The notes: generated by a model not told the origin, from the letters alone. DNA of 64,000 nt from Alcaligenaceae bacterium (GCA_013416395.1 JACCEP010000002.1:558001-622000); one strand, 5' to 3'. Shown: positions 45,038 to 54,715, counted from the stretch's first letter. Numbers and translations: made by a program.

Positions 45038-45687
45038 AGCATTATTCTGCCGTTATCTTTGACTGGGATGGCACAGTCATGGATTCGACACATTCCATCG
45101 TGTCGGCCATACAAATGGCCTGTGCCGATGTCAGCCTGCCTGTGCCCTCGGCTCAGGATGCCGCCTGGGTAATTGGTTTATCGCTTGAAAGTGCGCTGTA
45201 TCGCTGCGTGCCTACTCTTACGGCCGAACAGCTACCTCTGTTTCTTGAGCGCTACCGGCATCATTTTCTGAGGCGAGATACGCAAATAAAGCTGTTTGAC
45301 GGTATCCCCGAGCTCATCACCACATTGAGATCGCGCGCAGTAACGCTGGGCGTGGCCACGGGAAAGAGCCGTGTAGGCCTTAATCGCGTTCTGGCCAGCA
45401 CGCAATTGCATGAGTACTTCGACATCACACGCTGCGCCGATGAGTCTTTCGGCAAGCCGCATCCTGGCATGCTGCTTGAAATCATGGAAGCACGCGCACT
45501 TCGCCCCGAGCAGGTGCTAATGGTTGGCGACACCACGCATGACATCCAGATGGCTCTGGCTGCGGGCGTAGACTGCATGGCGGTTACCTACGGGGCCCAT
45601 GACAAGCCTACACTGGTCAAGGCGCAGCCTACCGTTATGGTTTCCAGTGTGCCTGAAATGCAAGCCTGGTTGCTTGACCGCGTTTGA
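45034..45687 (+). CDS. HAD-superfamily hydrolase, phosphoglycolate phosphatase-like
   Basis: This 217-residue haloacid-dehalogenase phosphatase has motif I FDWDGTVMDS with nucleophile D10 and D12, a helical cap, motif II/III residues in GKSRVGLNRVL and FGKPHPGMLLEIM, and motif IV MVGDTTHDIQMALAAGV. It matches the Gph/PGP-like group often found after rluC. The substrate is not certain; broad phosphomonoesterase activity is common in the family. It starts with GTG and is coupled to rluC. A GCGGG/CCCGC stem just downstream may end the transcript. Confidence 0.9.
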   Translation: MKHYSAVIFDWDGTVMDSTHSIVSAIQMACADVSLPVPSAQDAAWVIGLSLESALYRCVPTLTAEQLPLFLERYRHHFLRRDTQIKLFDGIPELITTLRSRAVTLGVATGKSRVGLNRVLASTQLHEYFDITRCADESFGKPHPGMLLEIMEARALRPEQVLMVGDTTHDIQMALAAGVDCMAVTYGAHDKPTLVKAQPTVMVSSVPEMQAWLLDRV

Positions 45688-46009
45688 TCTGGTGCGGGCA
45701 AGCCCCGCCGTATCACTCTCTGACCCGCCGAGCAACGACAGCAAGAACACGTGTGGCAAGGCTCAAGCAGTTCATGGTTAGGGTTTAAGGCCTTATCTCG
45801 GGCTGTTTACTGCACCGCCTGCCAGTTAACAGGTCGCGGACCAGATCTCCGTGAGTGTGATGACATCATGGGGAACAGGCCTGAAGCGCCCGGGTTCAGG
45901 TCGGCATGATGGTGCGGTGCAAGCCATAATGGTGGCGCGCAGCAGGAACTAGTCGGGTATTCTGGTGTCTTACGCAGATAGCCCCCACCTGCCCAAGGAA
46001 AACTCATTT
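45688..46009. other. Intergenic region between the HAD phosphatase gene and msrP
   Basis: The 322 bp hold no supported gene. Short stems are visible: GCGGG/CCCGC immediately after the phosphatase stop (45695-45710) and CCTGAA/TTCAGG (45880-45885 with 45895-45900). A ribosome binding site AAGGAAAA (45999-46006) precedes msrP. Promoter elements were not confidently recognised. Confidence 0.4.
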
Positions 46010-46975
46010 ATGCCATCGATCAAACCACCAGGTATCCCTACTTCCAGTATTACGCCTGAACACGTTTGGCTCGCGCGACGGCAGTGGATGCGCCAAATGG
46101 GGGCGGGGGCACTTGCGCTGGGCGCCGGCAGCATCATGCCTGCCCTGGCCGCCAGCCCCACTGATGCGCGGACGCCGCTGGCGGCCACGCCTAACCCATC
46201 GTATCAGCTCATGCGCGCGCCAACCGCCGAGCAGGACGTTATCTCATATAACAATTTTTATGAATTCGGCACTGGCAAAAGTGATCCGGCGGACTACGCC
46301 GGCGCCATGGTTCTCAGGCCCTGGACGGTCAGCGTAGAAGGGGAAGTCGGCAAGCCTCAAGTGTTTGATATTGATGACTTGCTCAAGCTCGCGCCGCTCG
46401 AAGAGCGGGTGTATCGCATGCGTTGCGTTGAAGCCTGGTCTATGGTGATCCCCTGGACGGGCTATTCGCTGTCGGCATTGCTCAAAAAAGTAGACCCTAC
46501 CAGCCGTGCCCGCTATGTGTCTTTTGTTACGGCAGAGCAGCCCGAAAACATGCGGGGCCTTAGCAGCCGTATTCTTGACTGGCCGTACGTTGAAGCGTTG
46601 CGCATTGATGAGGCCATGCATCCTCTGACCATGCTGGTGTTTGGGGTTTATGGTAAGGCGCTGCCCGGTCAGAATGGTGCCCCCATGCGTGTGTCCATCC
46701 CATGGAAATACGGTTTCAAGTCGGGCAAGTCAATTGTGCGTATCGTGCTGTCTGAAAAAATGCCTGAAACAAGCTGGAACAAGGTCGCTCCCAGCGAGTA
46801 CGGTTTTTATGGCAACGTGAACCCGACAGTGCCGCATCCGCGTTGGAGCCAGGCAACCGAAAGACGCATAGGTGACGGTTTCTTTGCGCCCAGGGTCGAT
46901 ACACTGATGTTCAACGGCTACGCAGACGAGGTCAGTTCCCTGTACCAGGGTATGGATCTTAAGCGCTGGTACTGA
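46010..46975 (+). CDS. msrP: Methionine sulfoxide reductase catalytic subunit MsrP (periplasmic molybdoenzyme)
   Basis: MsrP repairs oxidised methionines of periplasmic proteins using a molybdopterin cofactor. The 321-residue protein has a twin-arginine signal ([11 protein letters not shown] at 23-24, then a hydrophobic stretch ending PALAAS), so it is exported folded. The molybdenum ligand is C139 in [18 protein letters not shown], and [14 protein letters not shown] binds the cofactor. The ATG at 46010 is preferred to an upstream GTG at 45965 because AAGGAAAA lies just upstream and the twin-arginine signal is then of normal length. msrQ follows after 3 bases. Together they form the quinol-driven MsrPQ system. 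Confidence 0.95.
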   Translation: MPSIKPPGIPTSSITPEHVWLARRQWMRQMGAGALALGAGSIMPALAASPTDARTPLAATPNPSYQLMRAPTAEQDVISYNNFYEFGTGKSDPADYAGAMVLRPWTVSVEGEVGKPQVFDIDDLLKLAPLEERVYRMRCVEAWSMVIPWTGYSLSALLKKVDPTSRARYVSFVTAEQPENMRGLSSRILDWPYVEALRIDEAMHPLTMLVFGVYGKALPGQNGAPMRVSIPWKYGFKSGKSIVRIVLSEKMPETSWNKVAPSEYGFYGNVNPTVPHPRWSQATERRIGDGFFAPRVDTLMFNGYADEVSSLYQGMDLKRWY

Positions 46976-46978
46976 TTG

Positions 46979-47635
46979 ATGGCTACCACCGCAGCGTCCA
47001 ATTGGACCGCGCGCCAGGTAGGCCGCGTCAAGCCATTCTTCTTTCTGCTCATGCTTTATCCGCTGGGGCGGTGGTTGTGGCTCGGCTATGCCGGCGGGCT
47101 AACTGCCAATCCGCCCGAATTCCTGATCCGTTCCTCGGGTATCTGGGCATTGGTGGCTTTGCTGATTACGCTGGCCATCACGCCCTTGCGTCGCCTCGTG
47201 GGGCAGCCGGCCCTGGTGCGGCTGCGGCGCATGGCGGGTTTATTTTCGTTTTTCTATACCTGTCTGCATTTGTTTGGCTGGGCGCTATGGGAACGCGGGC
47301 TCTCGCTTGCCGCCATGTGGCAGGATACGGTGCAGCGTACGTTTATAACCGTGGGTATGGTCGCGTTTGTGATGTTGCTTCCACTGGCGCTAACTTCAAC
47401 ACACGGCTGGATGCGCAGGCTTGGGCCTCTTTGGCAGCGATTGCACCGCAGCGTGTATCTGATTGCCGCGCTTTCGGTTTGGCATTTCTGGTTGGTGCGC
47501 GCTGGTAAGAATGATTTTGTCGAACCGTATACCTATGGCGCGGTGCTGGCTGTATTGCTTGCGCTGCGGCTGGTTTATGTGATCAGACGGCGTCTGGCCA
47601 CCGCAGCGGCTGCACCGGTTAGGGTAGTGCCTTAA
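46979..47635 (+). CDS. msrQ: MsrQ heme-binding membrane subunit
   Basis: MsrQ is an inner-membrane b-type cytochrome that passes electrons from quinol to MsrP. The 218 residues form about five to six hydrophobic helices with conserved histidines in FFYTCLHLFGW, LHRSVYLIAALSVWHFWLV. The ATG at 46979 is used; a TTG directly before it could add one residue. The ribosome binding site lies in the end of msrP (GGATCTTAAG region), in keeping with coupled translation. The 3' end overlaps that of amiD on the other strand by 17 bp. Confidence 0.94.
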   Translation: MATTAASNWTARQVGRVKPFFFLLMLYPLGRWLWLGYAGGLTANPPEFLIRSSGIWALVALLITLAITPLRRLVGQPALVRLRRMAGLFSFFYTCLHLFGWALWERGLSLAAMWQDTVQRTFITVGMVAFVMLLPLALTSTHGWMRRLGPLWQRLHRSVYLIAALSVWHFWLVRAGKNDFVEPYTYGAVLAVLLALRLVYVIRRRLATAAAAPVRVVP

Positions 47636-48521
47636 GCATCCCCAGCGTTTCTGCATCGGGACGGCCGTCATATCGTGCTGGGCGGTAATGCATCTGGAAC
47701 GCCCCCAATGCATTGATGGTGGCCTTGTCGAGCATGCCGCTGTCAGGTGTGGTGTAGCCCACCCGACGCAGTTCTGCCTGCACCCAGCTTGTGGGTGGCA
47801 AGCCATTGAGAAGGAACTCGGCGGCGTATTTTCGGGCAAGTGTTTCGTCATACCACCGTCCAACGCCTTGTTCTGCCAGCGCGCGCCACGGAAACAGGGG
47901 GCCCGGGTCGATTTTGCGCTGAGGAGCTACATCGCTATGCCCGACAATGTTTTCAGGCTTGATCTGGTGGCGGGCCATGATGTCTTTGATCAGTACGACC
48001 AGGGTGCGCACTTGTTGCGTTGAGTAATCGTCCCATTTGTCGGCACCAGGCCCTTGCAAGTAGCCTGAACGAGGGCTGCTCATAAGGCCCTGGTTAACGA
48101 TTTCTATGCCGATCGACGTGCTATTCAGGTCGCTGCGGCCATACCATTCGCTGACGCCTGCATGCCAGGCTCGGCGGTTTTCGTTCACGAGTTGATAAAC
48201 ATGAGGTTTGGCCTCATCGGTAACCAGATAGTGTGCGCTGACATTGCGCTCTGAGAGTATGCGCAGCGAGGCTTCGTTGTTTGCAGAGGTGTAGTGCAGC
48301 ACAATGGTGGATACGCGGCTGTTCTGGCTTTTTGCCTGTACGCTTTGGTCAATACTGAGGCCTTGCGGCCCGCGCGAGGCACAGGCGGCCAATAGCACTG
48401 GCAGGACCAGCACCGCAAAAGTGTGCCAGGCGCGCCGGGCAGTGCGGGTTGACGCCGCACAAGCCAGGTTGGTACCCGAGTGGCGGTTGGGGTGTTGAGG
48501 CTGCGTGTTCATGGATGCCAT
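47619..48521 (-). CDS. amiD: N-acetylmuramoyl-L-alanine amidase, AmiD-like lipoprotein
   Basis: This zinc amidase cleaves the lactyl-amide bond of peptidoglycan or anhydro-muropeptides and is probably anchored in the outer membrane. From ATG 48521 it has 300 residues: a basic N-region, a hydrophobic stretch and a lipobox LLAAC (C47), then an amidase_2 domain with zinc ligands in IVLHYTSAN (H76), NRRAWHAGVS and GHSDVAPQRKIDPG. A C-terminal peptidoglycan-binding-like helical region follows. The sequence follows E. coli AmiD closely in motif order. The start overlaps the stop of the upstream methyltransferase gene by one base (TAATG); ATG 48512 is an alternative. Confidence 0.9.
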   Translation of the reverse strand: MASMNTQPQHPNRHSGTNLACAASTRTARRAWHTFAVLVLPVLLAACASRGPQGLSIDQSVQAKSQNSRVSTIVLHYTSANNEASLRILSERNVSAHYLVTDEAKPHVYQLVNENRRAWHAGVSEWYGRSDLNSTSIGIEIVNQGLMSSPRSGYLQGPGADKWDDYSTQQVRTLVVLIKDIMARHQIKPENIVGHSDVAPQRKIDPGPLFPWRALAEQGVGRWYDETLARKYAAEFLLNGLPPTSWVQAELRRVGYTTPDSGMLDKATINALGAFQMHYRPARYDGRPDAETLGMLKALP

Positions 48522-49240
48522 TATCGCCCGGCCAGAAACAAAAAGATCGTGGGTTTTTTTGCAAGATCGGGTGTTGCCAGGGTTTTCCAATGCGCGACGG
48601 TATGTGTTTGAACCCACTCTTGCCCGGTTGTTAGTGCGCGGGCAACACAGAGCCGGGTGTTGCCCTGTAGTGTTTTTTTAAGCGTGTCGAACATAGCGTC
48701 ATTGCGATAAGGCGTTTCGATGAAGATCTGGGTCTGTTCAAGCTTTTTGGAGCTAGCCTCCCACTCTTTGATCTGGCGGGCGCGTGCGGTGGGCTCCACG
48801 GGCGCATAGCCATGAAATGCGAAGCGCTGTCCTTCGAGGCCGCTGCCCATGAGGCTGAGCAAAATGGATGAGGGGCCTACCCACGGCTTGACGCTTATGC
48901 CCATGTTGTGTGCCAGTGCCACGACCCGTGCGCCAGGGTCGGCAACAGCCGGGCACCCTGCTTCGGATACCAGCCCGATTTCGCCGCCTTCGGCCAGGGG
49001 TTGCAGCCACTCGCGCATCTGCGGTTCCTGAATTTTGTCAGTAAGCGTGTGGATGGTGATTTCTTGCAGGGGCGTGAGCGTACTGATTTGTTTAAGAAAA
49101 GCCCGCGCGGTTTTGGCGTTTTCAGCAATGTACGCATTGAGCCGGCTGGCTGTTTCGTGTACGGCCTGTGGCAGCCAGGTTTCGGGGGGGGCTTCGCCCA
49201 GGCTGACGGGTATAAGGTGCAGAATGCCGGAAGGTTTCAT
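48521..49240 (-). CDS. RsmI-family (tetrapyrrole methylase fold) SAM-dependent methyltransferase
   Basis: This 239-residue protein has the class III methyltransferase fold of RsmI, which 2'-O-methylates C1402 of 16S rRNA. Family features are the opening GILHLIPVSLG, LVSEAGCPAVADPGA and KPWVGPSSILLSLMGSGL. It is shorter than RsmI (about 280), lacks the usual N-terminal GTLYVVATPIGN form and has a divergent centre, so it may be a paralogue rather than RsmI itself. The ATG at 49240 fits the family start; an in-frame ATG at 49255 would add five residues, and neither has a good ribosome binding site. It lies between maf and amiD on the same strand. Confidence 0.82.
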   Translation of the reverse strand: MKPSGILHLIPVSLGEAPPETWLPQAVHETASRLNAYIAENAKTARAFLKQISTLTPLQEITIHTLTDKIQEPQMREWLQPLAEGGEIGLVSEAGCPAVADPGARVVALAHNMGISVKPWVGPSSILLSLMGSGLEGQRFAFHGYAPVEPTARARQIKEWEASSKKLEQTQIFIETPYRNDAMFDTLKKTLQGNTRLCVARALTTGQEWVQTHTVAHWKTLATPDLAKKPTIFLFLAGR

Positions 49241-49272
49241 GATGGCCACATACAATAAGCGAGGGTTAATGG

Positions 49273-49866
49273 TCAGGCCCGTGGGGGCCAGCCGTGCGTG
49301 AGCGGGTTCATGCCAAAGCCGCGCAACATGCGCGCCAGGGCAATAAGGGGCAGGCCGATGATGGCGGTGGGGTCGTCCGAACGCATGGATTCCATCAGGG
49401 CAATGCCCAGGCTTTCGGCCTTGGCGCTTCCGGCGGTATCAAATGGCTGCTCACGCTCAAGATAGGCGACGATTTCGTCGTTGCTTAACGTGCGGAACCG
49501 GCACACGGTAACCACATCATCTACTTCAGTGCGCTGACCATTCGTTACGCACAAGGCGCTGTGAAATTGTACCGTTTGGCCTGAAAGCCGCTGAAGCTGC
49601 GCGTGGGCACGATCGTAACTGCCAGGCTTGCCGATGGGCTCGCCATCAATGGTGGCAACCTGATCTGAGCCTATGACAATGGCGTGGGGGTAGTCAGACG
49701 AGACCGCGAGCGCTTTGGCTACCGATAGCCTTTGAGCAAGCGTCGCAGGGGTTTCGTTGGCCAGTGGGGTTTCGTCCACCATAGGAGCTATAGCGGCAAA
49801 TGGAATGCCCAGCCGCTCAAGCATTTGTTGGCGATATGTTGAACTTGATGCGAGGATGAGACGCAT
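49273..49866 (-). CDS. maf: Maf/YceF-type nucleotide pyrophosphatase
   Basis: This house-cleaning pyrophosphatase of the Maf family has 197 residues, with the opening LILASSSTYRQQMLERLG (3-20), catalytic aspartate D68 in VIGSDQVA, GKPGSYDRAHAQLQRLSG and the tail SDDPTAIIGLPLIALARML. Features fit the YceF subgroup, known in E. coli to hydrolyse 7-methyl-GTP. It is divergent from yceD (103 bp between starts), an arrangement also seen in E. coli and many other proteobacteria next to yceD-rpmF-plsX. Confidence 0.93.
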   Translation of the reverse strand: MRLILASSSTYRQQMLERLGIPFAAIAPMVDETPLANETPATLAQRLSVAKALAVSSDYPHAIVIGSDQVATIDGEPIGKPGSYDRAHAQLQRLSGQTVQFHSALCVTNGQRTEVDDVVTVCRFRTLSNDEIVAYLEREQPFDTAGSAKAESLGIALMESMRSDDPTAIIGLPLIALARMLRGFGMNPLTHGWPPRA

Positions 49867-49969
49867 GAGAAGGGTTTGGACCTGTTTGGTTTGACTGTAA
49901 AAGCCGGAACACGTTATTATCTAACGTTTTCCTTGTGTGCGAAAGCACGGCAAGGTGGGGGATTGTCGC

Positions 49970-50656
49970 GTGGCCAAGAAGCAGCACGATACTCAGGGCA
50001 CGCCAAGCCAGCAGGCAGCGGCGGCATCAAAACCTGAGGCACCGCAGCCACCAGGGCAGCATGAACAAACACTGCCCGAGGTCGAGCACGATAAATCGCT
50101 TGCAGGGGGGCGTCAAGCCCATCAGCTGGCAGGGCATGCTGAAGGCCTGTTTGTTGATACCGCCGAGCTTGCTCGTCAGGGGCGAGCCTTTGAAGACCTT
50201 ACACCGATCACGCAGTTTGCGCGGCTTGTGGGCGATTTGCCTACTCAGTTGCCAGGCAGCAAGGTGCAGTGGTCTGTAGCGGGCAAAACTGACATGCAGG
50301 GCAGGCAATGGGTTCACGTTGTGGCAAATGCCCAGCCAGTCATTGAATGCCAGCGGTGCATGCAGCCCTTCGCCCTGCAGGTTGATGTCGACAACCTTCT
50401 TCAGGTAATGAAATCTGAGGCCGAACTCGAAGCGCAAGAGGCGCACGACGAAAGCACAGGTGAGGTCGTCGAGCGCATTGTGGGCACAAGGCGCCTTGAT
50501 GTGCTGGGGCTGGTCGAAGATGAAATCATCCTTGGCCTGCCTTACGTGCCCAAGCATGAAATTTGTCCGTCATTGCCGGCTCCGTTGCATGAAGCCGATG
50601 ATGACGATACCCCGTCGTCGCCTTTTGCGGCGCTGGGCAAGCTTAAGAATCATTGA
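49970..50656 (+). CDS. yceD: YceD family (DUF177) large-subunit rRNA accumulation protein
   Basis: YceD affects 23S rRNA accumulation and is nearly always encoded before rpmF. From GTG 49970 the protein has 228 residues; GGTGGGGGA just upstream is a good ribosome binding site, better than that of a GTG eleven codons earlier. The conserved core has ECQRCMQPF (C127, C130) and the acidic DDDDTPSSPFAAL tail. Residues 1 to about 55 are a Gln/Ala/Pro-rich extension missing from typical members (about 170 residues). rpmF starts 62 bp later behind its own -10-like TACAAT. Confidence 0.9.
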   Translation: MAKKQHDTQGTPSQQAAAASKPEAPQPPGQHEQTLPEVEHDKSLAGGRQAHQLAGHAEGLFVDTAELARQGRAFEDLTPITQFARLVGDLPTQLPGSKVQWSVAGKTDMQGRQWVHVVANAQPVIECQRCMQPFALQVDVDNLLQVMKSEAELEAQEAHDESTGEVVERIVGTRRLDVLGLVEDEIILGLPYVPKHEICPSLPAPLHEADDDDTPSSPFAALGKLKNH

Positions 50657-50688
50657 TCTAACGCAGTTTTAACTTGCGGACTATCGCG

Positions 50689-50694
50689 TACAAT
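50689..50694 (+). promoter_or_regulatory. Candidate -10 box upstream of rpmF
   Basis: TACAAT lies 24 bases before the rpmF ATG, with AGGAGT in between. No good -35 is seen at 16-18 bp. It would give rpmF and the fab genes a start independent of yceD. Confidence 0.35.
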
Positions 50695-50718
50695 AGCGAT
50701 CCGCTTTCAGGAGTAGTC

Positions 50719-50901
50719 ATGGCCGTCCAGCAAAACAAAAAAAGTCCGTCCAAGCGCAACATGCGCCGTTCGCACGATTCCATCTCGACGCCCGCAACGG
50801 CTGTCGAGCCCACCACGGGTGAGCTTCATCTGCGCCACCACATCAGCCCTAACGGCTTTTATCGTGGTCGCAAAATCTTCAGCACCAAGAACGACGAGTA
50901 A
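50719..50901 (+). CDS. rpmF: 50S ribosomal protein L32
   Basis: L32 is a small 60-residue protein of the large ribosomal subunit. The sequence has the standard opening [20 protein letters not shown] and [19 protein letters not shown]. It lacks the C-terminal zinc cysteines, consistent with the C-minus form. A clear AGGAGT ribosome binding site lies 7 bases before the ATG. It is followed by plsX, the usual order in proteobacteria. Confidence 0.97.
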   Translation: MAVQQNKKSPSKRNMRRSHDSISTPATAVEPTTGELHLRHHISPNGFYRGRKIFSTKNDE

Positions 50902-50948
50902 TACCTCATCGTGCGCTCACGCTGTAACAGCCAAGGGTGGTGCGCCTG

Positions 50949-52031
50949 ATGTCCGCAAATACAATTCGGATCGCCATCGATTGCATGGGCGGTGATGTCG
51001 GTTTGCCGGTAACCATACCGGCCGCCGTGCAGTTCGCCCAAAGTAATCCCGATACCCGTTTTTTGCTTGCGGGCGATCCGGTTGCCATTGAGGCCCATTT
51101 GCGAGAGCAGGGGTGTCTCGGCAAAGACTGGTACGAAATTCTTCCGGCCTCAGAAGTCGTTCTCATGGACGATTCCGTCGAGATTGCTCTGCGCCGCAAG
51201 AAAGACTCTTCCATGCGGGTAGCTGTCCAGGCTGTCAAAGACGGTCGGGCCGACGCGTGCATTTCGGCAGGCAATACCGGTGCATGGATGGCGATATCGC
51301 GTTACATACTTAAAACGCTCGACGGCATCGATCGGCCGGCCATTGCCACGTCCATTCCTAACCAGAAGGGCGGTGCCACCACAGTGCTCGACCTTGGTGC
51401 CAACGTTGACTGTACGGCTGAGCATCTGCTGCAGTTTGCCATTATGGGTTCTGCGCTGGCGTCCACGGTAGACAGGCAACCCCGGCCCACCATCGGATTG
51501 CTCAATATTGGCCAAGAGGTCATTAAGGGCAACGAGGTCGTCAAGCGCGCGGCAGAGCTGCTGCGTGGCAGCGGGCTCAATTTTTATGGCAATGTCGAAG
51601 GCGATGATATCTGCAAGGGTACCGTCAACGTCATCGTGTGTGACGGTTTTGTCGGCAACGTGGTGCTCAAGTCTATCGAAGGCGTCGCCAAGATGGTCAG
51701 TACCATGATGCGGGCCGAGTTCAAGCGCAACATGTTTACCCTGATTTCCGGGCTCATGGCCAAACCGGTGCTCAACCGCCTGCGCGACCGTGTCGATAAT
51801 CGGCGCTACAACGGTGCTGCGTTGCTGGGTTTGCGCGGTATAGTTTTCAAAAGCCATGGGTCAGCTGACGCCTATGCCTTTGGGTACGCGCTGCGGCGTG
51901 CACGCGAGGCTGTGCAAAACGGGCTGCTTGATGGTACAACACGTGCCATTGACGAGCTTCGTCAGAGCCTCCAAGAGGCGGCGCAGACGTCAGCGAATAT
52001 TTCCAACGACTTATCAGATCCTGTGCCGTAG
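50949..52031 (+). CDS. plsX: Phosphate acyltransferase PlsX
   Basis: PlsX makes acyl-phosphate from acyl-ACP for phospholipid synthesis, peripherally on the membrane. The 360 residues show [20 protein letters not shown] (6-25), [40 protein letters not shown] (about 135-154) and the C-terminal [20 protein letters not shown]. The start is ATG 50949. Upstream in-frame GTGs (50937, 50940) sit on the AAGGG ribosome binding site and cannot be excluded. It lies between rpmF and fabH in the fatty-acid cluster. Confidence 0.96.
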   Translation: MSANTIRIAIDCMGGDVGLPVTIPAAVQFAQSNPDTRFLLAGDPVAIEAHLREQGCLGKDWYEILPASEVVLMDDSVEIALRRKKDSSMRVAVQAVKDGRADACISAGNTGAWMAISRYILKTLDGIDRPAIATSIPNQKGGATTVLDLGANVDCTAEHLLQFAIMGSALASTVDRQPRPTIGLLNIGQEVIKGNEVVKRAAELLRGSGLNFYGNVEGDDICKGTVNVIVCDGFVGNVVLKSIEGVAKMVSTMMRAEFKRNMFTLISGLMAKPVLNRLRDRVDNRRYNGAALLGLRGIVFKSHGSADAYAFGYALRRAREAVQNGLLDGTTRAIDELRQSLQEAAQTSANISNDLSDPVP

Positions 52032-52051
52032 CCAGGTGTTCGGAAACCACT

Positions 52052-53026
52052 ATGCCTTATGCCAAGATAATTGGGTCAGGGGGTTATTTGCCTCCTCGGA
52101 TCGTCAGTAACGATGACCTGGCTGCTGATCTGGCGTCTCGCCATATCGAAACTTCCGATACATGGATACGTGAGCGCACAGGTATCAGGCAACGGCATAT
52201 CGCTGATGCCGACATGACCACCAGCCAGCTCGCAACCTGGGCGGCGCAGGCCGCGCTCGAAAACGCCGGTATAGAGGCCGCCGAGGTTGACCTCATTATC
52301 GTCGCCACGTCCACGCCTGATTTTGTCTTTCCAAGCACTGCCTGTCTGGTTCAAGCCAACCTGAATGCGCCGGGCGGCGCCGCCTTTGATGTCCAGGCGG
52401 TATGTAGTGGTTTCGTCTATGCACTCGCCACTGCCGATGCATTCATTCGTGCGGGTCGGGCACAGACAGCGCTGGTCATTGGTGCTGAAGTGTTTTCCAG
52501 CATCCTCGACTGGAGCGATCGCGGTACGTGTGTGCTTTTTGGCGATGGTGCCGGTGCAGTCGTACTTCGGGCGTCAGAAGAGCCTGGCATTATTGCGGCG
52601 CAGCTTAATGCCGATGGCCGCCAAATGGGCATACTTTGTGCCGCAGGCAACGTATCGCATGGCAAAGTCGTGGGTGACCCTTTCTTGCGCATGGACGGTC
52701 AGGCTGTATTCAAGCTGGCCGTCACATCGCTGACCAAATCGGCGCATGACGTATGTGACCAGGCAGGCGTGTCGCTCGACGACGTCAACTGGCTGGTGCC
52801 GCATCAGGCCAATGTTCGCATTATCAATTTTCTGGGGCGCAGGCTGGGTATAGGCGACGACCGCGTGGTCATCACCGTAGACCAGCATGCCAATACTTCC
52901 GCCGCAAGCGTGCCGCTGGCATTCGACGTGGCGCGCCGCGATGGGCGCATCAAGGCTGGCGACACTGTGCTAATGCAGGGTGTTGGAGGCGGTTTCACCT
53001 GGGGTTCTATTTTGGTGAAAATTTAG
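52052..53026 (+). CDS. fabH: Beta-ketoacyl-ACP synthase III
   Basis: FabH condenses acetyl-CoA with malonyl-ACP to start fatty-acid synthesis. The 324-residue thiolase-fold protein has the Cys-His-Asn triad: C118 ([13 protein letters not shown]), H251 (VPHQANVRI) and N281 ([10 protein letters not shown]), with the glycine-rich [10 protein letters not shown] end. The gap to plsX is 20 bp and to fabD 11 bp, indicating one operon. The two flanking reading frames are on the same strand with comparable codon use. Confidence 0.98.
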   Translation: MPYAKIIGSGGYLPPRIVSNDDLAADLASRHIETSDTWIRERTGIRQRHIADADMTTSQLATWAAQAALENAGIEAAEVDLIIVATSTPDFVFPSTACLVQANLNAPGGAAFDVQAVCSGFVYALATADAFIRAGRAQTALVIGAEVFSSILDWSDRGTCVLFGDGAGAVVLRASEEPGIIAAQLNADGRQMGILCAAGNVSHGKVVGDPFLRMDGQAVFKLAVTSLTKSAHDVCDQAGVSLDDVNWLVPHQANVRIINFLGRRLGIGDDRVVITVDQHANTSAASVPLAFDVARRDGRIKAGDTVLMQGVGGGFTWGSILVKI

Positions 53027-53037
53027 GGTTAACAATA

Positions 53038-53970
53038 ATGAAAATTGCTTTTGTCTTTCCAGGGCAGGGTTCACAGTCAGTAGGCATGCTTGATGCCTGG
53101 TCGGGCAATGCTGCAGTGGCTGATGTCGTCAGCCGGGCATCAGGTGCGCTTGAGCAAGATCTGGCCGCGTTGATCGCAACTGGCCCGTCCGACGATCTTA
53201 ATCTCACAACCAATACCCAGCCGGTCATGCTTACGGCCGCCGTAGCCATTTATCACGCCTGGCTTGATGCCGGTGGCCCACGTCCCCATCTGGTGGCTGG
53301 CCACAGCCTGGGCGAATACTCGGCGCTGGTCGCCGCAGATGCACTCGGCGTCGAAGATGCCGTGCGCCTGGTGCGTATTCGCGCAGACGCCATGCAAGCG
53401 GCAGTGCCCGTCGGCACAGGCGGCATGGCGGCCATTCTTGGTTTGTCCGACGACGAGGTCCTGTCGGTCTGTGAGCAGGCAGCTCAGGGGCAGGTGGTAG
53501 AAGCTGTCAATTTCAATGCGCCGGCACAGGTTGTTATTGCCGGCCATAAAGCAGCGGTTGAGCGCGCCTGTCAGCTGGCCAAAGAAAATGGCGCCAAGCG
53601 CGCGCTTGTGTTGTCTGTATCGGCACCATTTCACTCCAGTCTGCTACAGCCAGCCGCCAAGGTGCTTGAGCAGGCGCTGGCAGATGTCAAAGTACGCGAG
53701 CCTGCCATTACGTTGATCAACAACGTTGATGTTGCCAGCCCGACGCAGGCCGCCGCCATCAAGGACGCATTGGTGCGGCAAGCCTGGCATCCCGTGCGCT
53801 GGGTTGAAACGATTCAGGCCATGAAGGCAATGGGTGTAACGCACGTGATCGAGTGCGGGCCGGGTAAAGTGTTGTCTGGTCTCACCAAACGCATAGAGCG
53901 CGATCTTGTCAGTTTGTCGGTCACTGATCCGGCATCGCTGCAAATCGCACTCGACTCACTCAAGGAATAA
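53038..53970 (+). CDS. fabD: Malonyl-CoA:ACP transacylase
   Basis: FabD loads malonyl groups onto ACP. The 310-residue protein has the oxyanion-loop motif FVFPGQGSQSVGM (5-17), the nucleophile S90 in AGHSLGEYSAL, the conserved Arg in RLVRIRADAMQAA, and SAPFHSSLLQPA with the active-site histidine. The end GPGKVLSGLTKRI is typical. It sits between fabH and fabG with gaps of 11 and 4 bases, so translation is likely coupled. Confidence 0.98.
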   Translation: MKIAFVFPGQGSQSVGMLDAWSGNAAVADVVSRASGALEQDLAALIATGPSDDLNLTTNTQPVMLTAAVAIYHAWLDAGGPRPHLVAGHSLGEYSALVAADALGVEDAVRLVRIRADAMQAAVPVGTGGMAAILGLSDDEVLSVCEQAAQGQVVEAVNFNAPAQVVIAGHKAAVERACQLAKENGAKRALVLSVSAPFHSSLLQPAAKVLEQALADVKVREPAITLINNVDVASPTQAAAIKDALVRQAWHPVRWVETIQAMKAMGVTHVIECGPGKVLSGLTKRIERDLVSLSVTDPASLQIALDSLKE

Positions 53971-53974
53971 AAAG

Positions 53975-54715
53975 ATGTCAGACCGGCAACTCGAAGGAAA
54001 GACCGCGCTCGTCACGGGCGCCACGCGTGGCATAGGCAAAGCGATAGCGCTCAAGCTGGCGGCCAACGGTGCCACGGTAGTGGGTACGGCCACCTCTGAG
54101 GCGGGTGCACAGGCTATCAGCGACATGCTTGCCGAAAGCGGCGGGCGTGGTGTCGTGCTTAATGTTAATGATGCTCAGGCTTGCGACATGCTGGCTGCTG
54201 AGCTGGGCCGGGACGGCGCACCACATATTCTGGTCAATAATGCCGGCATTACGCGTGACAATTTGGCTATGCGGCTTAAAGATGATGATTGGCAAGCTGT
54301 TCTTGATACCAACCTGACGTCGGTGTTTCGCCTGTCGCGGGCCGTCATGAAAGCCATGATGAAGGCGCGTGGCGGTCGCATCATCAATATTACTTCAGTC
54401 ATCGGGTCGGTCGGCAACCCTGGGCAGGCCAATTATGCGGCAGCCAAGGCTGGCGTGGCCGGGCTAAGCCGCGCACTGGCGCGCGAGCTGGGCAGTCGCA
54501 ATATTACGGTAAACTGCGTAGCGCCAGGGTTTATTGATACTGATATGACCCGAGCCCTTAACGAGACACAAACGGCTGCAATTTTGGCCCAGATCCCGCT
54601 TGCGCGGCTGGGTGATGCCGAAGACGTAGCGGCTGCGGTTTCCTTTCTGGCTGGCCCGCAGGCTGGCTATGTTACTGGCACCACGTTGCACGTCAATGGT
54701 GGTATGTATATGTAA
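53975..54715 (+). CDS. fabG: 3-oxoacyl-ACP reductase
   Basis: FabG is the NADPH-dependent ketoreductase of the elongation cycle. The 246-residue SDR protein has the cofactor loop TGATRGIG (14-21), NNAG (88-91) and the catalytic S141, Y154 and K158 (NYAAAKAG). The ATG at 53975 is used; AAGGAA lies 8 bases upstream at the end of fabD. The frame is open further upstream into fabD but carries no family sequence there. acpP follows after 182 bp that contain a promoter. Confidence 0.98.
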   Translation: MSDRQLEGKTALVTGATRGIGKAIALKLAANGATVVGTATSEAGAQAISDMLAESGGRGVVLNVNDAQACDMLAAELGRDGAPHILVNNAGITRDNLAMRLKDDDWQAVLDTNLTSVFRLSRAVMKAMMKARGGRIINITSVIGSVGNPGQANYAAAKAGVAGLSRALARELGSRNITVNCVAPGFIDTDMTRALNETQTAAILAQIPLARLGDAEDVAAAVSFLAGPQAGYVTGTTLHVNGGMYM

